This document shows, in pieces, positions 41,380 through 51,062 of a stretch of 64,000 nt of DNA. A program made the position numbers and the translations under genes. Position 1 is the stretch's first letter; each line of letters starts with the position of its first letter. The DNA comes from Vicugna pacos (lineage: Eukaryota; Chordata; Mammalia; Artiodactyla; Camelidae). The stretch lies in assembly GCF_048564905.1 (NCBI RefSeq), contig NC_133008.1:10190453-10254452 (forward strand). Direction: 5' to 3'. Under the pieces are notes generated by a model. The model had not been told where the DNA came from and did not search any database. It saw only the letters and a list, made by a program, of their open reading frames with translations.

Positions 41380-42540
41380 GCTGCAACAGAACCATCATTG
41401 ACTGCCGAACAGTCATCAAGGGGAAAAAAGACTGGAATCTTGCAGGAAAAAAAAAAAGTCTTCAAATGGAAGCATAAAGAGGGAACCACAGAGGGATGGT
41501 AGGAGGGGCGTGCTCCCGATATAAGGGGACCCCAAGCAGAAGAATAATTAAGTCGCAGAGGCCCCCCCACAGGAGTGAGAGTTCTGAGCCCCACATCAGG
41601 CTCCCCAGCCTGGGGTTCCGGCATTGGGAGGAGGAGGAGACCCCAGGACATCTGGTTTTGAAGGCCAATGGGGCTTAGCTCCAGGAGCCCCACAGGTCTG
41701 GGGGAAACACAGACTTCGTTCTCTTGGGAAGAGCACGCAGAATCTCACATGCGCCAGGTCCAAGGGCAGAGGCAGTGATTTCACAGGTGCTGGTTTTGGA
41801 GGGCCACTTGGGGAGGTAGGGGATGGCTGCAGCTCACTCAGGGGACACAAAAGCTGGTGGTGGACATTCTGGGAGTGTTCATCTACATGAGCTTTCCTGG
41901 AGGCTGACATCTTGATTGGATCCTTAGCACCAAGACCCGGCCCCACCCAACAGCATGAGGGAAGCCTCAGGCCAAACAGCATACTGGGTGGGAACACAGC
42001 CCCACCCATCAGCAGGCTTCCTAAGCCACAAAAGCCTCTACACAGAAAAGGTCCAGGACCAAGCTTCACCCAGCAGTGGGCAGGCACTGGCTCCTCCTGC
42101 CAGGAAACCCGCAGAAGCCTCTAGTCCAGCCTCATCCACCAGGGGGCAGAAACCAGAAATAAGAAAATCCCAAAATAAAATAAAACAATCCCAAAGCCTG
42201 TGGAAGGAATCGACAAACACAAGCCAGACTCTACACTGGGACCGGCTGGACCCTGGTCCTTGGGTGACAAGAGAGGAGTGTACTGCTGGGACACACAGGA
42301 CGTCTCCCAAAGAGGGCCACCTCTCCAAGGTCGAGAAATGTAACTAACCTACCTAAAAATACAAACAGAAAGACAGTCAATATGAGGCGGCAGAGGGATA
42401 TCTCCCAGGCCAAGGCACAAGATAAAATCCCAGAAGAAATAAGCGATGAGCAGAGAGGCAATTTATCTGAGAAAGAGTTTAAAGTAATGATGGCAAAGAT
42501 GTTCAGAGAACTCAAGAGGAGTATAGATGCACAGAGCTAA
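41380..42540 (+). mobile_element. LINE-1 5' UTR and start of ORF1 (L1MA-like)
   Basis: Promoter-side wording: CATTGGGAGGAGGAGGAGAC, GGACATCTGGTTTTGAAGGC, CACCCATCAGCAGGCTTCC, CCACCAGGGGGCAGAAACCA. Then the ORF1 start region: GAGGCGGCAGAGGGATATCT, GATAAAATCCCAGAAGAAAT, TATCTGAGAAAGAGTTTAAA. The element stops in ORF1. Having a 5' end but no 3' end is unusual, since LINEs normally lose the 5' side. Overlapping frames of 121-163 codons here are by-products. Confidence 0.78.
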
Positions 42541-42544
42541 TTGG

Positions 42545-42654
42545 AAGTGTAAACACTGACTAGATATTTAATGATATGAAGAAATAGTTATTGATTATTT
42601 TAAGCTGTGATGATGGTATTGTGATTATATTTTTAAAGAGGAATTTTCTTATAG
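42545..42654 (+). mobile_element. Old LINE 3' region, part 1
   Basis: AATGATATGAAGAAATAGTT, ATTGATTATTTTAAGCTGTG and ATGATGGTATTGTGATTATA match an old L1M-type 3' region that continues at 43020. Confidence 0.55.
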
Positions 42655-43019
42655 AAACAGAAAGTAGGACGGTGATTGCCAGAGGCTGGAGACAGGGGGA
42701 AATGGGTGATTTTGGCCAAAGGGTAAAAAGTTTCAGTTTTGCAAGATAAGTAAATTCCAGGGATCAAATGTGCAGTGTGGGGGCTACAGTTGCTAATACT
42801 GTGTTGCATACTTGAAATTTGCTAAGAAGATAGATCATAAATTAAATCAAATCTCACCCACAAAGGGTGACTATGAGGTGCTTGAAAGATACTAAATAGC
42901 TATTTTGTGGGGATCCTTCATGATGCCTGTATAAAAACCTCAAGTTGTTCACCTTAACATATTTACAAGTTTTGTATGCTATCTCAATGAAGCGGTTAAA
43001 AAAATTAATAAAATAAAAC
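42655..43019 (+). mobile_element. L1M LINE 3' UTR inserted in an older LINE
   Basis: GGTGATTGCCAGAGGCTGGA, GGTAAAAAGTTTCAGTTTTG, CATACTTGAAATTTGCTAAG, AGATAGATCATAAATTAAAT and a final AAAAAAATTAATAAAATAAA tail. AGAGGAATTTTCTTA on the left and AGGAGTTCTTGCTCTTA on the right may be the decayed target duplication. Confidence 0.75.
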
Positions 43020-43258
43020 AGGAGTTCTTGCTCTTAGAGATATATACTGAAATACTTGCTGGTGAAATGACGGGCTGTTTGGGATTTACTTCAAAATCAT
43101 CTTGGGTGAAGACGGAGGAGGCTCTAGATGACAAAAGATGGTTCACAGTTGACAACTGTCAAAGTTGGGTGATGGAGATGTTGGAGTTGACTTAACTTGC
43201 ATAAATTCTAAATATACTGTAAGTTTTGAAAACTTTGAAACATAATGTCTTCCACAAG
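43020..43258 (+). mobile_element. Old LINE 3' region, part 2
   Basis: TTAGAGATATATACTGAAAT, GGGATTTACTTCAAAATCAT and GTTGACAACTGTCAAAGTTG continue part 1 in the expected order. Confidence 0.6.
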
Positions 43259-43279
43259 ATTCACTAACAAATGTTTTTT

Positions 43280-43960
43280 TAGCAGCTACTAGATGCGGTG
43301 CGCTATTCTAGCTGCCTGAAATACATTAGCCACAAAACAGACAGATTCCCGCCTTCCTGGCTCACGTTCAGGTGGGGAGGAGACAGATTCTGAATAATAA
43401 ACATGATAAATAAGCAACTTGTATAGTATGTTAAAAGTGCTATAGAAAAGCCTGTGAATGGACCACAGGTCCACAGGAGAAGCTGGGAGCTGGGGAGGAA
43501 GCAGGCTCTAATTTTAAACTGGGGGGTAAAGACATTTGTGCAAAGCCTTGACATAGATGAGCCAGTTGGCCATACAAATACCTGGGGGAAGGGCATGCCT
43601 GGGAGAGGGAATAACCAAGGTGAAGACCAGGAGGTCCGCTAAGTTTGACCAAGATCAGGGAGGCCATTCTGGCTGGAGTGGAGTGAGTTTGGAGAAGGGA
43701 AGTTCAGAAGAGGAATCAGAGGGTTTAGAGGACCAGGAGGAGATTATGTAGGGCGCTGCCAGATCTTAAGAATTTTGACTTTTACCCTGAATGGGATGCG
43801 GAGCCGTGCAGAGATCTGAGCAGAGGAGAGACAGGATCTGACTACATTGGCTTCAAGAATAATAGACCGCAGGGGTCAGAAGTGGTGGCAGGAAACCCGC
43901 TTAGGAGTCTCCTATGATAAGGGGGGTGTTGCCTCAGACCAGGGTGATAGCAATGGAGGT
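43280..43960 (+). mobile_element. Ancient interspersed repeat, longest copy of the unnamed group
   Basis: Order: AGCAGCTACTAGATGCGGTG, GCCTTCCTGGCTCACGTTCA, AAAGTGCTATAGAAAAGCCT, GTGCAAAGCCTTGACATAGA, GAAGACCAGGAGGTCCGCTA, GGGCGCTGCCAGATCTTAAG, AGGAGAGACAGGATCTGACT. About 680 bases, a useful reference for the shorter relatives at 1.2, 13.7, 24.2 and 54.8 kb. Confidence 0.5.
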
Positions 43961-44619
43961 AGACGGAAGTGACTGGATTCTGGATGTATTTTGAAAGTGG
44001 AGCCAGCAGTTTGCACATGGGGTGTGAGAGAAAAAGAGAGCCAGAGCAACTTAGAAGGATGGATTCTCTATCACGCCAGCTCAGCAGAGGGAGCTGGGAG
44101 TTGACCGAGAACTTGTGTCTCTCTCTCTCTCGGGTAGAGGATAAGCCATCCAGGGCTAGTGGGGTGGCTGCACTTGGGTCTTGCCCATGGACTGTTTTCC
44201 AGCTTCCTCCTCCATCATCCCCCAGGAATTGTGCTCACCCTCCTGGTCCGAGATGGAGTTCCAGCCATCGCAACTGCATTCCTAAGAGCAGGATGTGAAA
44301 GGAGGGAAAGGAGACAAATGGACCAGCTGTATTTTAAGGATATCTTCCAAAAGCTGTCACACGATACTTCTGCTTACATGCCACTGTCCAGAACTTAGTT
44401 ACGTTCGGTATGACAGGAAATACAGCATCTATTCCAGATGCCCAACCCAAAACTGGAGGTTTTATTACTAAAGAAAGGGAAAAGAATGCGTATTAGGATA
44501 ATTACATACAGTTTCTGCTATATATCCATCCAGTCACCCAAAGTGGAATCTCGGTCCTTCTCAGCTGCTCCCCCTTAAGCCGTGTCAATTTTACCTTCTC
44601 AGTAGACAAGCTGCTCATC
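43961..44619. other. Unique sequence, no firm feature
   Basis: A (TC)n stretch lies near 44117-44133. The 109-codon plus frame is unsupported. Confidence 0.35.
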
Positions 44620-44720
44620 AGCCTGGGCTTTGGAGTCAAACCAACCTGAAACTGAATCCCTGTTTTATTTCTTAATAGCCTTGTGACCTTACACTTCTAC
44701 TCTCTGATCCTTTGCATAAG
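44620..44720 (-). mobile_element. MIR fragment
   Basis: GGCTTTGGAGTCAAACCAAC and ATAGCCTTGTGACCTTACAC are reversed MIR. Confidence 0.65.
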
Positions 44721-44744
44721 CTTCTTCTAAGCTTGGAAGAAGCC

Positions 44745-44960
44745 CCTTATTCTAATTTTTCATGGAACACACTCCTAGTCATGCCTCAGTACCCAATCCA
44801 AATAGCCCCACTTTGGGGAAACTTCCCTTGACTTTGTCAGGGGACCATGTATTCGCCTTCCTTTCCGATCTATTCTTCCCTAAAAGCTGTATCTAGTCAT
44901 TTCTTTATGCCCAGCATAAAATCAACACTCAGGGAACATTCTTGTGTTTCAACTACTTCC
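44745..44960 (+). mobile_element. L2 LINE fragment
   Basis: GGAAACTTCCCTTGACTTTG and ATTTCTTTATGCCCAGCATA resemble the L2 3' region. Confidence 0.4.
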
Positions 44961-45199
44961 AAATATTTAAATGTTTGCATGCAGTAAGAATTAAATAAAT
45001 GGTAGCTATTGTTATCATTGTGGTGACTATTAATATAACAACGATTTTGCTGTCATGTGTACAAAATTTGTGTGGTTGCCTGACTCTTAGTTCATATATT
45101 TGTACAGCCAGTCAACAAGAGTGAAAATGCATCAAAGAAAACCCAGAGAAAGGTCTTTGGAGAGTGGCCAGGATAGGAAGCGGTGTTTTTAAGGGGGGC

Positions 45200-45470
45200 T
45201 GGCTACCCTGTCACAGCTAAATGGGCCTTTATTTTTTTTTCCACGTGTGGAGCCCAGAGCACAATCCAGGCACGTTTAATAAAACTTCTGTCTTCTTTCC
45301 AAAGCCTTAAATCAAAGAGAAATTTGCTTGCAGCATCAACTCTGAGTCTTAAAAAAGGAGCACATTAGCATCAACAATGGGATTAATTAGGCTTCCCTGG
45401 AAACTGTTCAAACAAAGCATTGCACATTTCTCCAGGAAGGTCGAGCTTTTTCATTCTTTTCTGCAGCAGT
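45200..45470. promoter_or_regulatory. Candidate conserved non-coding element
   Basis: Non-repetitive block with an E-box CACGTG at 45242-45247, the homeodomain-type palindrome GATTAATTAG at 45381-45390 and a TTCAAACAAAGCATTGC stretch. Flanks are ordinary DNA and MIR. Enhancer-like role is inference. Confidence 0.28.
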
Positions 45471-45639
45471 GCAAGTTATCACCTCTGTGCAGGCCCACAC
45501 GCTCGCAGGCACAGCTCGGGGGTCCAATGCCAGCCCAGATCCCTGGCTCCCAGGGGAGCACTCTGCACAGACAGGCTTCTCCTGGGGGTAGCAGACAGAG
45601 GTCCTGCGTCCTAGATCTGGGTGCTAATGGAAAGATCAA

Positions 45640-45775
45640 GGGTTTTGAAGTCCGGTATGAGCTCTGCCACTCACCTCTCTGGGCTTCATTGTCCTCTTCT
45701 GTAAAATGGGCATGATATTGACAGGAAAGCAAGGTTGGCATAAAGGCTGAAAGACGTCAGGTCCTTGGCAAACTT
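45640..45775 (-). mobile_element. MIR fragment
   Basis: GAGCTCTGCCACTCACCTCT, CTGGGCTTCATTGTCCTCTT and CTGTAAAATGGGCATGATAT, reversed MIR. Confidence 0.8.
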
Positions 45776-46438
45776 CAATCACAAGCCTGTAGCTATCCCA
45801 AATCTTACCTAAGTGCTCTACCTCTTTTGCTATTAATTACTTAATATTTCCTTTTAATCAATATATTTTAAGAGAAAAGACTATCGTCTTACTGTAAATA
45901 GGAAAAAAACGATTTTTAAATTACACAACCAAAAACTTAATTTAAAAAAATTTCATGTACCACCCCAAATCACCCCATTAACCAGCCACGTACTATGTAA
46001 GCCAAGCTTTGGGGAAGACTGTGATGTTATCTGCATAGGAGAGAATTCTCCCAGAAAACCGATGGTTGGAGTTTTGTAGAGCTTGGTAATTCTCTTCCCT
46101 TAGCCTACTGCCTCCCACCCAGACTCTCCCTGTTGTCTCGGGGCAGAGCGGTCTCCTCACCATCTTTAAAGTCCCATACTGCCTGGTAAGCTGAGGTTTG
46201 TGTACACTGAAAGAGTGAACTGGAGGGAGACCTGTTCCCTCCTGCCGAGGTCACAGTGCATCATGGGAGGCCCTGGGACCCACACCACAGCTGTCGTTCA
46301 GACATCTGCAGCTGTCTCATGACGAAGGAGGCCACGCTGGTCTGCTTTTCCCAGTGCTGTTCCATGTGGACCACAGCGCTTTTCCTTTGGAATTCTTATA
46401 TTTGGCTTACTGGAACACTATTTTGTTTTTGAACTAAT
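45776..46438. other. Unique sequence, no firm feature
   Basis: AT-rich to about 46.0 kb, then GC-richer with CAGTGCATCATGGGAGGCCC near 46255. Nothing recognised. Confidence 0.35.
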
Positions 46439-46442
46439 GTAT

Positions 46443-47081
46443 TGAAAGAGAAGAGGAAACACCAGCCCCAAATATGCCACTTTGGCATATTGATGATTAT
46501 TATTTTTTGATGGTGGGAGGTAATCAGGTTTGTTTGTTTATTTAATGGAGGCACTGGGGATTGAACCCAGGACCTTGTGCATGCTAGGCATGCACTCTAC
46601 CACTGAGCCATACCCTGTTCTCCATGGATTGATTACTTTTAATTAAAGGTATTTGAGAAACAGCCAGTGCAAGAAGGATGCTCTGAGCCTCCTTCATCCT
46701 CCTGAAAGCAGGGGATAAATATCCCCGGTGAGAGGTGCCCTCCCTGTACCAGGGGAGTAGAAGGCATCTCTATCATCAGAGTTAGGGAATTTAGGGCCAA
46801 GAAAGCCATATAAACACACCTTGTCTCCTCTTTACCAATTTACTATCAAGCCCAAACCCCTTGTATTGTCAGTTCTTCATAAATGTATTTATTGCTTCTT
46901 TGTCTAAAAGGTATAGAAGCTTGCTACTTTGGTCACCTCTTTGAGTCTTAAATTTTTATGGGGCTCCAGAATGTATGAAATTAAATTTCTTTTTTCCCCT
47001 CTTAATATGTTATGTCAGTTTTAATCATTAAACCATCCAAAGAAGCTAGAAGTGAAAAGTGAACATTTTTCCACCCCTACA
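46443..47081 (+). mobile_element. Class I ERV solo LTR with 4-bp target duplication
   Basis: Fossil LTR starting TGAAAGAGAAG and ending CACCCCTACA, with GTAT directly on each side (46439-46442 and 47082-47085). Four-base duplications are typical of gammaretrovirus-like elements. Late wording: ATAGAAGCTTGCTACTTTGG, CACCTCTTTGAGTCTTAAAT, ATGTTATGTCAGTTTTAATC. Only one LTR remains, as after LTR-LTR recombination. It carries a SINE insertion. Confidence 0.8.
46488..46625 (-). mobile_element. tRNA-derived camelid SINE (vic-1 type) inside the LTR
   Basis: Reversed head CTGGGGATTGAACCCAGGAC and CATGCACTCTACCACTGAGC, with an AT/GT-rich tail to the left. Flanking ATTGATGATTATT and ATTGATTACTTTT are a weak possible duplication. 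It splits the LTR and is therefore younger than it. Confidence 0.88.
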
Positions 47082-47089
47082 GTATCATC

Positions 47090-47650
47090 AGTTGGAGATT
47101 TCTGGGGGTACAAGTGACAGAAAAATTCTTCCCAGATGCATGTAAGTAAAAATTAAAAATTATCAGCTCATGTAACTAAACAGTCTGGAGGCTTCAGGCA
47201 AGGCTTGATCCAGGGCTAAAATCATGTGACTAAGATGGGCTTCTCTTTTCGCTTATCAGCCCTGTTTCCTGCAGTGTGGCTTCTTTCTCTGCAGGCTCTC
47301 CAGCTGTGGTCACAAAGGATTAATTTGAGCTCCCAGGGCTCATGTGTTCCAGTTCAAAGCCAGCCGAAATACGTGAGCCTCAGTGAGCAGTCTTCTCAGC
47401 AAATCCCAGAATCCATTCTGATTGCAAGCTTTAGGATCCATGCTCACACCTGAATCAGTCAATCAATCACCATTGCCAGGGGAAACGGCATTTTGGTTAC
47501 TTAGTCCTGTGTCAGTCAATGCCACCAGAAACCCATGGACTAAAAGTCGAGTGGGAAGTGGCCCTATAGAGGGAAACTGCGGGGTGGTTACAAGAAGAGT
47601 GAATGGATGTTGGGGGCAGAAACCACACACCTTCAGACTGTCAGTGAGTA
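47090..47650. mobile_element. Possible ancient interspersed repeat
   Basis: CTGGGGGTACAAGTGACAGA, AAAATTATCAGCTCATGTAA, GTCAATCAATCACCATTGCC and AACGGCATTTTGG recall an old repeat with 'tcatgtaactg ... tgattggc ... ccaggggaa' order. The family could not be named. Confidence 0.35.
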
Positions 47651-48169
47651 TGATGATCAGCTGCTATAACAGAAAAGCAAAAAATGGCTTTAAAGAGAGA
47701 CGTACAGTTCCCTTTCACAAATACAAAAGGGGGGCGTGGGGGGTATGCAAAGCTGGTGTGATGTCATTAAAAACTTGCATGTAGCATCTACTCTCCTCGT
47801 TACGCCCTGGTCCTAGGTGGATGCTGTAGTTACAGCTTGATATCCTGAGTAGGCAGTAGGAGGAAGCAGATAAGGGGGGTGGGGGGCAACGGGAGGCAAA
47901 CGGGCTCCCTGCCCGGCTCAGTTTATCAGCCACTCACGTCCCATGACCTGCCTAGTTCCAAGATACGGACAACTAGATACATGTCATCTTTTGTCCCAAG
48001 CAACTAAACATCAGGATTCTGTGACTTAACTGAAGCCCTTTTAAATATGTCACTTCTGGTTGGAACTTAGCGTCTGAGACCAGTTTCAAGCATGTTTCAT
48101 TTGCCTTTACATTGAAAGCCAAAGCCGTGACCTTCGCATGCCACCGAGGATCCTTTATCTTATCTGATA
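47651..48169. other. Unique sequence, no firm feature
   Basis: Nothing recognised. A G-rich run lies near 47876-47890. Confidence 0.35.
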
Positions 48170-48355
48170 TTTGATGCCTACAGAGCCTGGGGAGCAGGCA
48201 TTACTGCTCCCACACAGTACAAGTGAGAAAACCAGGTTCAAAGAGGTGAAGCAACCGGTGCCCCATCAGCCCATCACACCAAGGGTAAGTACCAGATCCG
48301 GGATTCAAACTCCCGTCTCCTCTTCCACTAGTCCCCATCATGGCAGCTGCCCCCT
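48170..48355 (+). mobile_element. MIR SINE
   Basis: GCATTACTGCTCCCACACAG, AGTGAGAAAACCAGGTTCAA, AGAGGTGAAGCAACCGG and GATCCGGGATTCAAACTCCC, plus strand. Confidence 0.75.
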
Positions 48356-48529
48356 CTGAGAAGTGGGGATGAGTTAGAACCTCCCTCCTCCACCCCAGTA
48401 GGATCCAGCTTTGAGTCGATATCCATAAATGTGCTGCTGGCTGCCGGGGCAACGACAGGTGGGTGGGGAAGGATGCAGAAAACTCGGTGGTGGTGATTGT
48501 TACTTGAATACAAATCAACACACACACTG

Positions 48530-48980
48530 ATAGATCCTCCTGAACAATTAATTCTTAAATCAGCAATTGCGTATCAGAATGGATCCGCCTGTTTAATACA
48601 GAGCCGGGCACTCCCCTGCAGCAAAATGATTTTGCAGCTGGAATCTCTGAGGCTCAGAGCGATGATTTCCTATGAAGCAAACAGCTCACAGCTGTCATCT
48701 ATGCCATGTACTAAATGCACTTTTAAACTGGGGTTGTATTTGTGGCCCGGTGACTCCAATTTGCAATCCCTTGTGTTTATTTGCATGACTCACTGTTTTT
48801 AAGTATTTTGACTTTGAAGGTTGTTAGATACAGTGATGCCTTCCCAGGGGCTGTCAGGTCGTGCACCGCATGCCTGCCTGGCGTCTGAAGGCCCCTGCTT
48901 TCAATGGATTTCAATTTTGATACTGCTTTTAAAGCCCGGCTGTGGATTTTCTCTTTTTTCATTTTTTCCAGGCCAGCAAA
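48530..48980. promoter_or_regulatory. Candidate conserved non-coding element with POU octamer
   Basis: Non-repetitive 450-base block with ATTTGCAT at 48779-48786, AACAATTAATTCTTAAATCA, AATGATTTTGCAGCTGGAAT and several GCAATT words. The octamer is exact. This is the richest of the candidate regulatory blocks. Conservation could not be tested. Confidence 0.35.
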
Positions 48981-49544
48981 CAGCTGAGTCAGTGTGGAGC
49001 CACACACAGTCCTTCCTGTGAAGCGTATTTCTCCAGACCCTCTGCCTTCACACGGCTTGTCTTTGGTGCTTTGTCTCTCCTCACCTTGTCCCCCAGGTGA
49101 ACCCCTACTGTGTTCAAATGTAATCCACTGTTCTGATCTGCTCTGCTTGCCTCTGGGGCAAAACCCAGCTACCTGCTCGCTCCTGTTCTGGGATGTTTTT
49201 CTCCAGGCTCTGCCATCCTTGACCTTGTATCTTCTTTCTCTCCTCCAGCTTCTGCCCTGTGGCTGGTACTCAAGCCCCTACCTCTGCCTGGCACCCTGGC
49301 CCCGGGGTGCGGGGGAGTGGTGCCCCCTCAGCTTCCCTGGGGGGATTCTGCCTCGGTGGCGAAGGAGGAGCCTGTCCAAGAATTTGAACTGGTAGAAACA
49401 AAACACAAACACGCTTTCCAAGTGACTTCCGGGCCAAGGCCCAGGGCCAATGACTCTTATTTTGGAGTTGAAGTCAAAGCAGCCCAGAGCCTTGTGTGAG
49501 GTGGAGAAAGGCTGTGTTTCTCTGCATAATCGAGTCACAGGAAC
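48981..49544. other. Unique or very old sequence
   Basis: Pyrimidine-rich 49.02-49.28 kb might be an L2 relic (CTCCAGCTTCTGCCCTGTGG) but is not convincing. A 133-codon plus frame and a 105-codon minus frame conflict. Confidence 0.35.
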
Positions 49545-50104
49545 TGAGACAGCAGGGAAGGGGGCAGGGCACAGCCACTCAAGGAATGACAGCAATTTAA
49601 CACCAAAACGGTGGAAGAGGCAACTCCCAGCTGGTCTTGAGGATTAAGAGGTTTGACTTCTGGTAGACCTTGACCCTCATTCTATGCTCATTGTAGCAGC
49701 GTGATAAATAACCTGCCCGCAGGCGCCATGGCAGCCCCAAGGCTGACCACAAAAGGCCAAAGAATGGGCGGGGGCCCAGTTCCTGGGAATCTCAGCCCCT
49801 TCCCCAGGGCAGTTGGGATGGTCCCAGGTGTAGGCATGTGATGCTACTGAGCCCATAATAGCTGGCAACATCGAGCCTAGCGGCCCCTTTTTTCTGCTCC
49901 CCCCTCTTTGGAGACAGCCTGCACTCTGTCTATGGAGTGTGTACCTCCTTTTTACTTTAACCTGAGCACCCAACCCCCACACCTCTTTCCTTGCCTTTCT
50001 CTTGCCTTAAACTCTATGCAGTGTGTATCTCTCTAAATAAATCTACCTTTTCTCAATGGTGGCTCGCACTTGAATTCTTTCCTGCGCGAAGCCAAGGACC
50101 CACA
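49545..50104 (+). mobile_element. Class I ERV LTR, copy B
   Basis: Fossil LTR of the same family as copy A at 37221. Starts TGAGACAGCAGG, has AATAAA at 50036-50041, then CTTGAATTCTTTCCTGCGCG. It is longer than copy A because of an extra stretch of roughly 85-90 bases just before the AATAAA, between two similar CTCTGTCTATGGAGTG / CTCTATGCAGTG phrases. That suggests a local duplication or LTR subtype. No coding region. Confidence 0.65.
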
Positions 50105-50400
50105 CTTGGCGAGTCACATCCCAGGGGCGCAACCGAAGCCTGGGACACAGCCCTTCTCATCCCCTACATCCGTTTTTTTCTGCACCAGAACCAGGAGCCT
50201 GCCCTGGGCAGCCAGGAGGTAGGGAAGAGGAGCCCAGAGAGAGAGAGAGAGACGTTTCCAGCCATGTGGGGGCAGGCTGGGTTTTAGGGAGAAAATGGCC
50301 CCAGGAGAGACTCGAAGTAGGCGGTCAGGAGGAAGATCCAAGAGTGGTGACTGGATGAGCTGGTTCCTAGTCTTCTTCCAAGGTCTTCCTTCGTGACAGC
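50105..50400 (+). mobile_element. Class I ERV leader fragment after LTR copy B
   Basis: Two bases after the LTR comes TGGCGAGTCACATCCCAGGG, at the same relative position as in copy A, so it is a primer-binding-site-like stretch. The next 100 bases still resemble the copy A leader loosely (TTTTTTTCTGCACCAGAACC against TTTTTCCTGTATCAGACG). No gene recognised. Broken remnant. Confidence 0.5.
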
Positions 50401-51046
50401 CCAACCTGGCCCAAGCCTTTAGAACAAGCCTGTGAACACAGCGCAGTCAGGATTAGAGGGCTGGGGGGAGGAGGAGGGGCCGCAGCCTTGGGCACAGAGG
50501 CTAATGAGGGGGGGGGTCACTTCTGCTGGGAGCAGGAACGGCGTAAGGGGCATCAGAAGAATGTAAGATGTTCCCCTGCGAATTCTCAGAAAGACTCCCC
50601 AAAGTGTGTTATGGGCGATCAAGCCAATTCACTGGCCATTAAGTGTGGCCCTCAGGGACCAGGGCCAGCTGGGTTCCTGGTTCTTAGCAGGAAGCCCGCC
50701 AACACGGGGCTCAGCCCTGTCTCCCCAGAGTCCTTCCGGCCCTGCTCACATGAGGCTTGGAGGTTCTGAATGCGCTACTTCCTCCAGGAGCAGAGGTCAC
50801 CAGAAATCGTTGCCAAGGCATCTCCCACCTCCGGAACCAGGGGCTGAAATCAGAGGTGAAGGGCTAAGGGGAGGGGCTTGCAGGAGCGGAAGGGACAGAT
50901 AAGTGTACTTCCGAGCTGGGCAACGGTAACAAGCCAGTAACTTAACCTTGACCACCAGCCTGTGACCTCCAGAGTGGAGATGTTTTCCCAGGTCTCAGGA
51001 CAAAGTCAGGGAAGAGGGGAAGATAGGGCCTCCGCCCCCGAAGGCT
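50401..51046. other. Unique GC-rich sequence
   Basis: No repeat recognised. Overlapping 93- and 98-codon plus frames (50488-50902) are unsupported. Confidence 0.35.
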
Positions 51047-51062
51047 GGCAACTCGTGTTTTA

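Noticed and set aside
41596-42347. Frames of up to 163 codons
   Set aside because: They lie in the L1 5' UTR, which is GC-rich and known to give non-functional frames.
37221-50104. A single provirus bounded by the two related LTRs
   Set aside because: The 12 kb between them holds L2, MLT2, SINE, MIR and L1 and no viral genes, and each LTR has its own leader.
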